Source: Glandiceps talaboti (Eukaryota; Hemichordata; Enteropneusta; Spengelidae). Taken from it: a DNA stretch of 64,000 nucleotides. Below, piece after piece: positions 1-11,349 of this stretch (position 1 is its first letter; each line of letters begins with the position of its first letter). The stretch spans positions 4,153,953 through 4,217,952 of the forward strand of contig NC_135571.1 of assembly GCF_964340395.1 (NCBI RefSeq), in the 5' to 3' direction. The translations under genes and the position numbers were made by a program. A model generated the notes under the pieces. It ran no database searches, was not told where the DNA came from, and worked only from the letters and a program-made list of their open reading frames with translations.

Positions 1-69
1 AGCTTTGTAATTTGTGTAACCTTATTTTGTAAGGTCTGGAGAATGGATTACGATACACAAAGTGACGTC

Positions 70-658
70 TTCTCCATGATGTGCTATGTGACACATTCTC
101 TACTATGTACAATATGATAGGTTATCTGCGATCTACAAAATGTACAATGTAACATGTTCTATTTGATGTACAATACGACACATTCTCTGCAATGTACAAT
201 ACAACACATTCGGGGCATTGTACAATATGACACGTTCTCTGCAATGTACAATACAACACATTACAAATGTATCTGCAATGTACAAAACGACACGTTCTGT
301 GCAATGTACAAAACGACACGTTCTCTACTACATGTATGTACAATTTGCCATGTTGTTCATGATGTACATGTACAGTGTAACATATTGTCCATGATGTACA
401 ATGTGATACAATGTTCTGTGATGCACATGTACAATGTACATGTAACACGTTCTCCGCAATGTACAATTTGACACATTCTCCATGATGTACAATGTGACAC
501 CATGTTCTCTGTAATGTACAAATATGACATCTTTGCGACGTATAACATAACACGTTCTCCACAATCCACATTGTAACATGTTCTATGCGATTTATATAAT
601 ATGACATGTTCTCTGTGATGCACAAGTTATTCATGATATACAATGTGACACGTTCTCT
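70..658. repeat. minisatellite, ~26-bp unit, about 20 degenerate copies
   Basis: The stretch is a head-to-tail array whose unit reads roughly gacacgttctctgcaatgta followed by caaaa. Copies vary at several sites, and central copies near 340-430 contain small insertions built from tacatgtaca. A short direct repeat, aggtctgg, brackets the array at about 32 and 661. Open frames on both strands here follow from the repeat composition and show no protein-like pattern, so I do not call a gene. Confidence 0.85.
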
Positions 659-987
659 GTGAGGTCTGGCACAATATAAAATTTAATTGACACCTGACAG
701 ACCAGCTGAATTCCAACATAGCATGTACAGTATTTCATATCAGTGATTACTTGCATCAGTGCGTATGCATACTAATGATATTTGCACTGCAGCTCAATAC
801 TGAAAACGTAAGTGCATTCATGTATGCAAATGAGTGCATTTGATCTTTACCAACATTTTTATAGCTTTGCCAGACACATGTTTTTTCACACCTATATGTA
901 AATATTATTCCTAAAAGTTGATATACAGTCATGTACCATAACTGGTACTGGTATAACTTCTTTTTTGGTAAAAAGCAAACATTAATC

Positions 988-1047
<60 letters not shown>

Positions 1048-1780
1048 AACAAACGCATGCACATGCACACCACCACCCCACCTCACACACATGTAGTTTA
1101 TAACCCTTTAAAACATTTTCTCAAACCCCTAAGATCACAAGAAAAATACTGAAGAATAAACATGATTATGTACACCTGCATTTATAAACATAACGGGTAA
1201 AATCAGCCAAAATAATAGTGATTTTGATCATTTTCAGTAATATTTCAAGTACCAATGAGGTAAACTCTCAATGTTGTCATAGAACAACCAGGGTATAAAT
1301 TCCATATTTTTTGTTTGAACTGTGTACACTTTTTAAAAGAATATATGGGGTCAGACTCGACTAGCATTATGCTCCTTTCATGATGCCCATTACCTAATAA
1401 TCAGCTTTTGTCTACTTCATGGTACGATTTTCTTTCTATATGGTAATAAACTCTATAGATACATTTAAAAGATTACATTGACAACCTCTCACATGGCCAA
1501 TGCAACATAATGTACATGTACACTAACTGTAAAAAAAAAACAACCTCAACATCTTGAAGCATAAATAATGCAATTTTCACACCATGTACAAATGTAAGGA
1601 CTGCCTGCATATCAAGAAGTATATGTCAATCTCAGAAAAGGTGATAACATACATTATACATTTTTGTGCTCTTTGAAATGAAAAAATCTCCATTTTCAGA
1701 TGAACTGTCAGGCAAACTGATAACTTGACTCATAGTCATAAACACACATTCTTGGTAAAAGAGTCCTTTTTTTGCTTTTT
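659..1780. other. AT-rich spacer with a CA microsatellite and a fragment of repeat A
   Basis: No gene is visible. The stretch holds the (AC)n tract described separately and, at about 1268-1320, a short fragment of the family A tail (agaacaaccagggtataaat). The same fragment occurs beside the A elements at 15.4, 16.4, 53.5 and 53.9 kb. The rest is unremarkable AT-rich sequence. Confidence 0.6.
991..1042. repeat. (AC)26 microsatellite
   Basis: An uninterrupted dinucleotide tract of 26 AC units is followed by three to four ACAA units. An ACACAC tract this long is typical of metazoan nuclear DNA. It produces a run of threonine-histidine codons on one strand and valine-cysteine codons on the other; both are artefacts. 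Confidence 0.97.
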
Positions 1781-2260
1781 TAAGAAATTGTTAGCATATT
1801 TTCCATCTTTTAAAATGTATTTATAGGAAATATTTCTAGTGGTGAATTGATAGCAAATTTTATTCTCTCACTAGAATCATTTTAAATGACATAAATTCAT
1901 AAAAAAAATTTAATCTTCGGCACATTTATTGTGTATTTTATACTTGAACAGAAACAATTCCTTTTTTTGAATTTATGATAAAATTATGTTACTTTTTCTC
2001 ACCTAGTTGGATATTACTTCCACAAAATTTGTTATCTTTCTGTAATTTTTTTGTCAGATTCTACTTTATTTTAGATTAGAATCATATAAATAACACTTTA
2101 TTGTGTGATGTTAACATTTTTCTACTTTCGCACCAACATTATTACGAACAAAAATTTATGCTTTCCCATGATTTTTTGTCAAATTTCAACTTTATTTTAG
2201 TACAGAATCACAAGAATAATTCTCATTTATGACTTAACATCAAAATGTTTCTATAAAAGT
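1780..2260 (-). repeat. satellite-like family E block (reverse orientation), ~3-4 degenerate units
   Basis: Successive units carry a shared core, roughly gtcaaatttcaactttattt followed by tag, then a tagaatca-like segment. They are spaced about 120-130 bp apart. The same core, in either orientation, recurs at 19990-20520, 40570-41090, 43735-43830, 47560-47950 and 50700-51560. The units are old and diverged, so edges are approximate. No coding potential is seen. Confidence 0.55.
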
Positions 2261-3047
2261 GATCTTATCTTTTCCTAAAATCCCATTTTCTTATCACACA
2301 CACATTTTAACAGGTTTACAGGGAAATCACTGCTTGTTCCTGACAAACCCTTTCAACATGGAGATGACTGATACACACAGAAAACCAATCAACTTTAATG
2401 TGAGTTTACCATGGCAACACACCATGATCGTATGTCATTTTTGTGACATACGCCCACACACTACACAAATACAAAGAAGGGCTCTGAAATATGATTTGGA
2501 CTGTAAATATTCCTAAGCAACCTAGTACTATACATCTGCACAGTTGAAATAATATTTGCACACTCTTCTAGATGTCTTTGAAATATAATTTTTGAAGGGA
2601 AGTGATTTTCATGTCAGGGTCATTTGGATTTACTGGATAGACATGTAACATATTTTTTTGGGTAACTGCAGCCCTGTCCCCACCTGAACTGATTCAAACT
2701 GAATTGCTGTGTCCCCACTAGAAAACTGAGCAATGCATTTGCATCAATTCACTTTTAGCTTCTAGTTCTGAACCGATTTACTCTGAATCAGATTGAAATC
2801 ACTCCACCGACTCACTTCCAGTTAGTGCAGATTTAAAGCCCTACAATTATATCGGCTGAAATTGGAACAATTTTTTTTTCCATTCATAGTCCTTAGCTTA
2901 TTTTTTTGTTATGTTCTTGTATTTGATCATTTTGTGGAAAGAATTAAGTGAATGAATGAATGAATGAATGAATATGAACCTTCCAAGAGTGCATTCAACT
3001 TTCAAAAATCAGATTAATGGAAATGAAAACAAGGTTTGAGCTCTGCT
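2261..3047. other. spacer with a short (TGAA)n tract
   Basis: No gene is evident. A (TGAA)6 run lies at about 2949-2973. Near 2669-2870 a GC-richer passage begins gcagccctgtccccac and repeats tgtccccacta, which resembles the end of a hAT-type non-autonomous element. I could not find a matching second end, so it is left as unassigned spacer. Confidence 0.4.
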
Positions 3048-3330
3048 GGCTGCTAGATGTGAACTTTCCAGGAAACAAATACCAACTATCTAGGGAAAAT
3101 GTTGGCGTCATGCTAGTTGCACATTGAAACGAATAGACCTAGAAACAATTATATTCTTCTGAAGAGAGATTGAAGTTGTGTATGTGTAGCTACACATGGA
3201 AGTGAATTTTCTTGGAAAAACGAATTTGCCCTACATCCAGATTAAAGGTTGGCGTCATGCTGTCAGTCTAGCTCGCTGCACATAGAAGTGAATCTACCTG
3301 GAAAGTAAAATATGACTTAGCAAGACTCTT
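3048..3330. repeat. degenerate ~110-bp tandem repeat, about 3 copies
   Basis: Three diverged copies share gttggcgtcatgct, then a segment like ttgcacatagaagtgaat, then cctggaaa. Their cores start near 3102 and 3248, with a shorter copy near 3190. No gene is visible in it. Confidence 0.5.
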
Positions 3331-3449
3331 CCAACTCTAAAAGCTAGCTGCTTTTTTGAAACTCTTGTGTAAGATACATGTACTAGTGTAATGCAGTATT
3401 TTTATATACAATGTAAATGTGTAAATGGCTCTTTTAACTGTGTATATTA

Positions 3450-3814
3450 TTGCCGATGTTCCGTTTCATGTGCCATCCTGGAATCTCCGTTCCCACTACA
3501 CATTTAAAATGGCACATTTTAATTCTACTCAAAGGAAAAACTCGTTTTTACCTAGAACCTTCCATTTTATCAATACCTTGCAAAAACACTGACATATTTT
3601 CCAGTCTTGGTACTTTTAGAAAAGATGGCCTAAATGAAATAGTTGATTTGTGAATTTAACAGAAGTTTCGGTAATTCTTCTTCTTTATTTTATTTTTATT
3701 TTTTATTACTTTTGTAAATTTTATATTGAATGTATTTTAGTCTTTTCCAATTTCTGAGTGTCAGTAAATGAAGTAATCCTGTAGACATCTCAAATAAATA
3801 AATAAATAAATAAA
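3450..3814 (+). mobile_element. possible 3' end of a non-LTR (CR1/L2-like) retrotransposon
   Basis: A 67-codon open frame (3450-3653) ends in SLGTFRKDGLNEIVDL. This recalls the SLxxFKKxLK ending often seen at the C-terminus of CR1/L2-type reverse transcriptase proteins. It is followed by about 150 bp of T-rich sequence resembling a 3' untranslated region and then by (AAAT)n at 3793-3813, a usual kind of tail for such elements. No catalytic motif is present, so the copy would be heavily 5'-truncated. The call rests on layout and a weak motif and could be chance. Confidence 0.3.
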
Positions 3815-3880
3815 AATAGTGACTTGTTCTTGAATATATCGTACATCATGAACAGCATAATATTGAATCTGTGGGTAACT

Positions 3881-4085
3881 AGATATTATTACTCAATATT
3901 TTTCTTCGTTCAGCCAAGGAAAATACATTGTATGAGTGACCTAAGGGGCCCTTGTCTAGCGACTCGTAGTGACAACCCCTATGTCATGAGTATTTTCTGG
4001 CTGACTATCACCGACTCGTATTTTGAACACAGCAGAACCAATGACGTAGACATGTGTTGTCATGACATGGACACGCGTTGTCATG
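3881..4085 (+). mobile_element. family A palindromic element, copy 1
   Basis: The left arm holds caatatttttcttcgttcag and a gtgacctaagggg box. The right side holds the mirrored box (gacaacccctatgtcatgag) and tattttctggctga, giving an imperfect palindrome of about 150 bp. It continues into the family tail (gaacacagcagaaccaatga). Related copies lie at 15355-15683, 16195-16530, 53385-53580 and 53605-53975. No transposase is encoded; it looks like a fold-back MITE. Confidence 0.65.
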
Positions 4086-4487
4086 ATGTAAATAAGAAAT
4101 TAAGAACTGCCAATAAATCACAACTTCAACTTATTAGCATTCTACAGGCAGTTGTAGAATTCAGTAAAATTACATAAAACATGGCAACTTTGAAAAATTA
4201 AAAATTAAAATCTCAAGTTTCGTAAAAAATTATCAGAAAAGTCAGAATTTTTCAGAATTATGTTGAAAGCAAGATTGATTTGACAAGGCAAGTAGTGTGT
4301 AGCACAGGTGGCAAGGCTTGCTAAGATTGACTGAAACCCATCTGAGCGACAAATTGCAAAAAAATTCTTGTCTTAAACTCTGTAACGATAATATGTACTA
4401 CTTGACAACATACCCTATATTTTATCGATTTGTGTGTGGGTGGAGAAATTTCAACTTTATTAGACCCGCCGTCTCATGAATAATCTA
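4086..4487. other. spacer, nothing recognised
   Basis: AT-rich sequence without an open frame of note, a recognisable repeat or an RNA gene. Confidence 0.5.
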
Positions 4488-4909
4488 TAAGGCCAAAGAA
4501 AAAAAAACTTGTGGTTCCGATAATGCCCAATTTCAAAACAGTGCATCAGTAGGAATTTTTTTTTTTTTTTTTTTTTTTAAATTATGATTTTGGTCTGGTT
4601 CAAAATATTACAATACAATGTACATAGACGTGGAGGTTAACAGAGATTTCTCATTGATGTGTTTACATATTCTGTATGATATGCAGACGACATTGTGTGC
4701 TACACTGTATTCTGCCATATTGTTCTGATCACAAGAAGACAATGTCATCGAATCTCACTATTTCTCTCATGACTATCCAAAATATCTTGATTTTTTCAAA
4801 ATTTGTATCGAATTACCTATATTTTGTAAAAAAAAGTTCAGGATCAACAATAAAAAAAAATAAGTTGGGTCGGATTACTGGAACCAAATAATAATTTTTT
4901 TTGGCCTTA
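4488..4909. mobile_element. MITE family F, copy 1
   Basis: The 422-bp stretch begins taaggccaaagaaaaaaa with ttgtggttccgataat just inside. It ends with attactggaaccaaataat and tttggcctta, the inverted counterpart. A T-tract of about 20 sits at 4557-4578. The second copy, at 42416-42790, shares both ends and inserts cleanly in a tandem array. It has no coding capacity. The termini TAAGGCC...GGCCTTA and an adjacent TA hint at TA target use, which is inference. Confidence 0.75.
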
Positions 4910-5199
4910 CATTGAGTAGAATGTGGGTATGCATGAACGCAAGTATTTGTGGTTTTCAACAGCTGTAGTGCTGTAGGGTGAAAGAGCACATTTTTACAGC
5001 CTTTGGGAATATTTCTAGTTTTACAGTTGCGATAGACAGGGATTTGTTTTCATTTCAACATGTTGTTTACTCCTGTATCAAATTTAATGAAAAAAGATTA
5101 CTTTGAAATGAAATCATGTCAAATATTAACTATGCTACTAACATTCAACAAGCAATTTGTTGAATGAATCAATACATTAAAAAGAATTTATGGGAGGTA

Positions 5200-5453
5200 G
5201 GGTATTTTGACTTGCATGTGTACAGCTAGCACCACTCCCATATATATTTAAATCTAATCATGGTGTGAATTTGTTTGTGTGTTTAAAAATTCTCTTCCAT
5301 GTACATCTAACACAACTCCCATCTTTTTCGTGATCGGAAAATTTGTTTCTAGTTAAAAATCACTTCCGTGTATGATTACATGCATAAAGCATGACTCCAC
5401 CTTTCCTTTAAATCATTAATAAATTTGTCTTTAGGTAAAGTCACTTTCACATG
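5200..5453. repeat. degenerate tandem repeat block, left part
   Basis: Diverged units share a phrase like aaatttgtctctgggtaaag followed by tcattttcatgtgtgg and a segment reading cacgattcccat. The block resumes at 5880-6440 after MITE I. Unit length is irregular, about 120-240 bp. No gene is seen. Confidence 0.6.
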
Positions 5454-5870
5454 TAGTCTAGTTCCTGACAGGGACAGACCATACTACCAGTACAATTAAT
5501 GTATTTCATCGCTATCCCAGTCTAGTGAAGGCCCTGATGAAAGGCGTTAATTATGGTTCAACCCCATGGTGAGCGAAGCGCAAATGTCGCATGTCAGTAG
5601 TAATACATCACAAATTGACAGACTGTTGTCACCACTCATTAAATATTCATTTGGCACAGCTGTTTTGACGATGTCCAATGTTCAACCACAACTCCACCTC
5701 CAGTCCATTTAAACTAAAATCACGTGGGGATGCAACAACATGATCATGTTTATATGAACGCTGTAGGTGGAAGCACAAAAATCCATGTGATTGTCAGGGC
5801 CTTGACTAGACTAGGATAGTGATGAAGTACATTGTAGTACGGAATACGGCCCCTGTCAGAAACTAGACTA
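5454..5870. mobile_element. MITE family I, full-length copy with 9-bp target duplication
   Basis: The 417-bp element has termini tagtctagttcctgacaggg and, inverted at the right, ccctgtcagaaactagacta. A second inner inverted pair contains cccagtctagtgaaggccct and agggccttgactagactagg. The flanks at 5445-5453 and 5871-5879 are both tttcacatg. This is an exact 9-bp target-site duplication, a length typical of MULE-type elements. It interrupts the tandem block on both sides. There is no coding capacity. A truncated relative lies at 29485-29754. Confidence 0.88.
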
Positions 5871-5879
5871 TTTCACATG

Positions 5880-6440
5880 TGGCAACTCCCATTCAATCTT
5901 TCCTTTGATATTACTCAATAAATTCACTTTCATATGCGACTGCATGCAGTTTTATAGAATACTTCACCAGTCGTGAGTAAATTTGTCTCTGGGTAAAGTC
6001 ATTTTCATGTGTGGTTGACACGATTCCCATTGATAATCAATATCCTATGGCGTTAATGTGTTGGTGAGTAAATTCACTTGAGTGTACAGCTTGCATGCAT
6101 GACTTTGATCTTTCCTTTTCATGGTAGGTAAATATGATATATAATACATCATTTGAAGTTGGTTGCAGGTAAATTCACTTTCATGTAGACTACATGCAGT
6201 TTTATAGTTCATTGTACTCCACACTTTCCTTTAAATCATGAATAAATTTGTCTCTGGGTAAAGTCATTTTCATGTGTGGTAAGCACGATTCTCATTGATA
6301 AATAATCCATGGTGTGCTAATTTGTTTGTGAGTACATTTGTATTCACTTCCATGTACCGGTACAGCAAAGCACGACTTTGATCTGACCTAAATACATTGT
6401 TCATGGTAGGTAAAGTAACGATTTGTAGGTAAATTCACTA
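5880..6440. repeat. degenerate tandem repeat block, right part
   Basis: Continuation of the block interrupted by MITE I. Units near 5970-6050 and 6235-6310 are close copies (aataaatttgtctctgggta, then tcattttcatgtgtgg). Intervening units carry ctacatgcagttttatag. No coding sequence is seen. Confidence 0.65.
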
Positions 6441-6469
6441 TAATGTGCAGCTAATCTGGATACCAACAT

Positions 6470-6800
6470 GGTTCTAACTAAATTTCATCTGGTCAAAGTC
6501 CCTCAATCAGCACAAAAAGTTGTTCATCCAATCAGTGAACCCCAACTGTTATAGTGATATAAACAGTGTATAAGTAGCATCCTGAGCTGACAAATATACT
6601 ATATTTGGACATTACATAACTGTCCCAATAAAAACTAACTTTATGAGAGACTGTGTTATTGGTTAGAATTTTGTGATTGATTAACAAAGACATGATGTTA
6701 ATGACTGGTGGGTGGCTGTGGATGAATTTTAAATTGCATCTCATGCATCACAGGACTTCTAGAATGACTTTGACTATACTGTGAGTGGAGGTGTAAATCA
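6470..6800 (+). mobile_element. dispersed repeat family C, copy 1
   Basis: About 330 bp shared with 14355-14660 and 31165-31420 (both reversed) and with 24270-24770 (same direction). Shared landmarks in order are gtagcatcctgagctgacaa, atatttggacattac, cccaataaa, attgattaac, ggtgggtggctgtgg and gacttctag. No terminal inverted repeat was found, and no protein is encoded. It is a medium-length interspersed repeat of unknown class. Confidence 0.7.
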
Positions 6801-7295
6801 TAATGATGCCTTATAGGAACTAGACTAATATGCAGATGGCACAATTCTCATATGTTAATAGATCTGACTGCATTGAGTTGCAATTATTGTTCATAATCAC
6901 ATACAAATTGTTCACTACGTCAGCTACACCTACAGTTGTGTTAATGTTCTAAAAAAAACTTACCATATGAAATATCATTTTACATTATCATGTTTTAGAT
7001 TCTCTCATTATTTCCACATACACTTCATTTGGACATGATATCTCAAAAATGTTTGGCTCTATAGGACAAGAAATTTTTTAATCATAATCATATCAAAAAT
7101 GTTATTCAATATTTCAGATATCAAGAATTAATTATCTGATAAAGAGTATCATCTTTAATATCAGTTCACATTTTGACCATCCCATTAATGCATTCCCACC
7201 TCACCTTTAGACTTAGAGTCTGCGTCAACATATAATTTATATACTGGGAAAGATAGAACAGTGGAAATCAATCTATCAGCTAATAAAATAGACAC
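6801..7295. other. spacer, nothing recognised
   Basis: AT-rich, with no repeat match apart from a solo end of MITE I near 6816-6830 (taggaactagacta). No gene is evident. Confidence 0.5.
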
Positions 7296-8035
7296 TTTTA
7301 ACTATTGTTGTGACATGAATGGCCATTAGTTTAAGTTTACTCACACTTCAGGTGGTGTTTCTGATGACTTCTATGATCTTGCAGTGTACATTTTTGAAGA
7401 CTTCCAATGCCTACACTATCTTGATCACAGGGTGATTATGACAGTGGCAATCAAGGTTGCGGCTTATTAAGATAGACACAAACTAAACTGTTCTTGCAAC
7501 ATGTTGACATAAGCTCTTGAATGGAAATTGGCTTAATAGTACTCACAGTAGGGTGGCGTTTCTGATGACTTCCACTATATTGCAGTGTACGTTTTTGGAG
7601 ATTTCCAGTGTCTACACTATCATGATCACAGGGTGATTATAACAGCGGCAATCAAGGTTTCGATTTGTATACTTAAGCTAAACACAAACGGAAACTTACA
7701 TCACATAAGAATGCACGCGCATTCCAACTTGTAACGGAAACTTACATCACATAAGAATGCACGCACATTCCAACTTGTAACGGAAACTTACATCACATAA
7801 GAATGCACGCTCAACAATATTAACAATAACAACGTATAACACAAAATAAGAATCAATAAATGTAATTCACGACAACTGTTCTTGTGACATTTCGATATTG
7901 AATGGAAGTTGGTTTAAGTGTACTCACGGTAGGGTGACGTTTCTGATGACTTCCACAATCTTGAAGTGTACATTTTTAGGACTTGCAAATATTTGCACTA
8001 TTTTGACCACAGGGTGATTAGATCGGCACAACAGA
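7296..8035. repeat. family G tandem block, three ~200-bp copies with an internal 46-bp triplet array
   Basis: Copies starting near 7296, 7485 and 7860 each carry gtttctgatgacttcca, a ttgcagtgtac-like segment and atcacagggtgattat. Between copies two and three (7689-7810) a separate 46-bp unit, beginning cggaaacttacatcacataa, is repeated almost perfectly two and two-thirds times. A G relative with the lead phrase aagatagacacaaacta occurs at 13553-13700. No coding sequence is seen. Confidence 0.75.
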
Positions 8036-8321
8036 GGAACTGTTATCCCCTCATGTGTAAACTACCACATCAAACAACAATAGTATATATAGTAATATAG
8101 TAATATATAGTAAGCCGAAACCTCGCATGCTACTGTAGTACATGCATGTCCACAAAACAAAGGCATCATCATGTAATCTTCCACATGAAACAATCACTAT
8201 AGTTTGTGTCTATCTTAAGTAGGTTGAATGCTTGATTTCCATAGCAGTACCTCGTCTGGTCAATAACCGTTAATCTTCTGCTCTTGATTAGAATCAGTGA
8301 ATGTGGATATTTTTTAGATAG
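8036..8321. other. spacer with an inverted piece of family G
   Basis: The phrase tagtttgtgtctatctta at about 8198-8216 is the reverse complement of the G lead phrase, so the G block may be bounded by an inverted pair. Otherwise nothing is recognised. Confidence 0.4.
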
Positions 8322-8495
8322 AGGGACAAGTTGCATAGATTATACTGTAGAGATTAAAGTATTGCTAATCTGATAAAGGCATAGATTATACTGTAGAGAT
8401 TAGAGTATCGCTGAACTGATAAAGGGACAAGTTACCTAAATTACTCTACAGAGACTAGAATATTGCTAAACTGAATTGGGTTATCACTGAAGAGA
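8322..8495. repeat. ~60-bp tandem repeat, three copies
   Basis: Each copy contains a phrase such as gattatactgtagagatta, then gtattgct and ctgataaag. The three copies differ by point changes. Confidence 0.65.
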
Positions 8496-8689
8496 CTGAA
8501 TACCGACATATTGGAAAGAAATAAATTAGCCTGGATGTCAACTGTAAGTGGACGTTTAATGGTAACGATACCATACCAGAAAAACAATGTACACTAGGTA
8601 TAAATATAAGCCCTAGTTGCAAAACTAGAACCATTTTATCCCAATTTTGTTCTTATTTACATACAATCATGTATGTTGGTGTATGATTA

Positions 8690-8953
8690 TCAAAGTTGCC
8701 ACACATGTATGGATGACGAAGATTTATTTTGGATTTTTATTAAAAGCTAAAAAGTGTGTAAAAAGTGTGTTTATTGTACATACAATGACAAATATTTGTA
8801 ACAAGTTTTAATTTTTGTAATTTTTTGAGTTACAAACAAAGATTAATTCTATGTTGTTTCACATTGCTTTTTCAATGTAAGAACATAGTGAAAGTTATTT
8901 TCTGAATTAGAAATCCAAAATAAATACCCATTTGTCATCCCTAAGGCCACTAT
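8690..8953. mobile_element. MITE family H, copy 1
   Basis: The left end (gttgccacacatgtatggat, then tttattttggatttttatta) and right end (aaatccaaaataaataccca, then catccctaaggccac) form long imperfect inverted arms. The interior contains gagttacaaacaaaga, also found in the other H copies. The element is non-coding. Sister copies lie at 9660-9958, 22800-23131 and 56393-56763, with right-half copies at 37130-37235 and 41900-42000. Confidence 0.8.
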
Positions 8954-9659
8954 AATCATATGACCAAGTTTCCAGTTCCAAGATGCATTGCTTGAGGGGT
9001 CGTAGCTTATATACTGTTACGTTTAGGGCATGAGTGAACAAGTCAACAGCTACATGTTGTATGTATACAGTAAATAGTGACTGAAATTCATTTGTTAAAC
9101 TTAGTCTTGACACGAGTATCACAGAGACAATGTAAGACCAATATCTGCTATCAAATTCTACATTTCATATATTTGTACATTCTAATAACATCTTCACTAT
9201 CACATCATTGATACCAGAAAACGACAGTGGGAGTGAAACCTGATCAAGACTACACAAGCAATTATATAAATGGTTTCGCTTCATCTCATATGTATCAAAA
9301 AGATATTGTATGACCAATCATTATTGAATTCTAAATTCATATTTGTATATTGCAATAACTGTACGTTCAAATCATGCCTGCCAGAAAATTTGGGACTTGC
9401 ACCCGGTGCAAGTGAAATCCATTCAACAACTATGTAATAGATACATAATGACAAGGCTTGATTTCTCTGATACAATCCCAATTAGAGTATCAATACATCA
9501 AAGAGATATCCTACATGCACATATGACTTACCGTGATTAAATTCTGTGAAGTGAGTTGCTAAATTTAGAATTGCTGCACATTCCTACCCAGCAGCATTGT
9601 GAAACTGGCACGATTCTCTTTCACCCACAGACATTTTGCATTTCTTATTCATACTTAGT

Positions 9660-9958
9660 CTATGTTTTCCTATTTGGTAAGCAATAAGTTTTTACTCAAT
9701 AAAGTACAATAAGCTCAAAAGTGTCTAAAAAGTTTGCGATTGCACGTACAATAACAAACATTTTACTACTTTTGTTTTCTTCTTTTTTTTTGCAATTATT
9801 GAATTACAAACAAAGACTTGGGACTAAAAATATACATGTTGTTTTTACATTATTTTTTTTCAAGTAGAAAAACAGAGTAGAGTTGTCTTATGAATAAAAA
9901 CTTCAAAGTTTTAAAAATAAATATGAATTTGACATCCATACATGCATGGCTACTTTAA
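9660..9958. mobile_element. MITE family H, copy 2 (left end lost)
   Basis: Internal landmarks (tgttttcctatttgg, aattacaaacaaagac, tcaagtagaaaaacagag) and a diverged right end (tttgacatccatacatgcat, then ggctacttta) match family H. The outer left arm is missing or unrecognisable. The copy sits about 700 bp beyond copy 1 in the same orientation. Confidence 0.65.
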
Positions 9959-10400
9959 TACCATCAGAGTGTAAACTCTGAGCTGACTGTAGTGGTAATT
10001 AAAAGTAGCAAAATAAATGGGAATGCAGTTTATATTGACCCTGTATCGGTTTATTGTATGCGGGGTCCGACCGCATGGTTCAGACCCATCACATCTTTTG
10101 TGTGAATGGATGTGTCAGCGGTTCCGCTATTGTATACACTCATATAATGTCCACATGTTGGCCTTGTGATTTAGGTCTCCGTACATCAGGTAACAGGTAA
10201 TAAAAAACATATTTGAACTCAGATCAAAGAAGGGCTCATCAGTTATGTAACTCCAGAGTCGACTCTGAAATGTGTAATGTGAATGGAGTACATGTAAGGC
10301 TGTAAAAAGCTCAATGTTTCATCACTTGTTCTCAATTGTATTAATCATTTTATCTCTAACATTACAAACAGATCTATGCAAATATTTTTTCAATATCAAA
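9959..10400. other. spacer, nothing recognised
   Basis: No gene. A weak hairpin (gacccatcacatc / gaatggatgtgtc) occurs at about 10083-10118. Confidence 0.4.
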
Positions 10401-10722
10401 CCCAGCTATAGCTATATATACGCTGCGGGGTTTCGACTCGTCGTCTCCCCTCCACTATGGTTTCTTCCCTATTTCAAATAGCGAGTCTGCGAACAGATTT
10501 CATTCGCAAGGATTCACATGGATTTTAAGAATAAAAACCACCCATACCCTTGCTAAAGACTATATGAAATACAGAAAACAACTTTAGATCATTAAATGCA
10601 ACCTATGACTTGTGTATTTTGTCATTCTTGTATGACGTTCGCTCGGGTCGTAACATGTACGATTGAACTTTAGGGGAGATGAAGAGTTGAAACCCGCAGC
10701 GTATAAACCCAGAGCTAACCCA
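10401..10722. mobile_element. fold-back element K
   Basis: The left arm (cgctgcggggtttcgactcg, then tcgtctcccct, 10421-10451) pairs with the right arm (aggggagatgaagagttg, then aaacccgcagcg, 10672-10700). Outer sequence extends the pairing (tatatacgc / gtataaac). The 320-bp span is non-coding. Only one copy is present in the window, so the family is unproven. Confidence 0.6.
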
Positions 10723-11349
10723 ACTGTAGTCTATAAGATACAGACATTCATGCCACGCTATCATCCAGTGGTTAGGAATCCCGCTAGAGCTGAATAACAC
10801 CATATATTACTGTCCAACACAACTGATACTAACTGAGGATGTCAGGATTTTCCATTAAGAATGGCTAATGAAAGGAAACCATCATAGTAACAAACCTCCT
10901 GTAGATGGTGAACAAATGGGGTTAGGAAGACATATATTTTTTTTAGAAATATTACACTTAATACTATCTGGAATTAGAAACCTAACTGAATTCCCGGAAA
11001 TTTGGAATGTAGCTGTACATTGACCCTAAATTTAAATCACCCTTAGATGGGAAAATTACAAGACGCTATAATGGATTTGTCAAAGTAAGCAATAAAGTTA
11101 CAAATCAGGGAATGATTGATTCCCGACAACACGTCACACAACTGGAATTGGAGTTAAGGGAGTCTTGTTCATCAAATTATATTGCTAACATGGGAACATT
11201 TAATCAATTCCCACTTTATATCAAGTCTTTGGACATGTCAGTATAACAGCATTAAAAGAACATTGGTAGTTTTCCCCTGATGGAGTCTGTTGACACAGCT
11301 ATCTGTTAACATATATCAGATGGACAGGATGAGTTGAAGACCTATGAAC
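10723..11349. other. unique-looking spacer
   Basis: I see no repeat, RNA gene or convincing exon here. A frame crossing 10603-10803 overlaps the K element and has no recognisable domain. Confidence 0.45.

Noticed and set aside
122-643. Overlapping open frames of up to 173 codons rich in Cys, Tyr, His and Asn
   Set aside because: They lie wholly in the 26-bp minisatellite and appear on both strands; the peptide merely repeats the array.
8907-9122. 71-codon minus-strand frame ending DDKWVFILDF
   Set aside because: The C-terminal part is the end of MITE H and recurs at other H copies with stops.
10083-10118. Small hairpin as an RNA gene
   Set aside because: Stem too short and mismatched, with no other RNA features.
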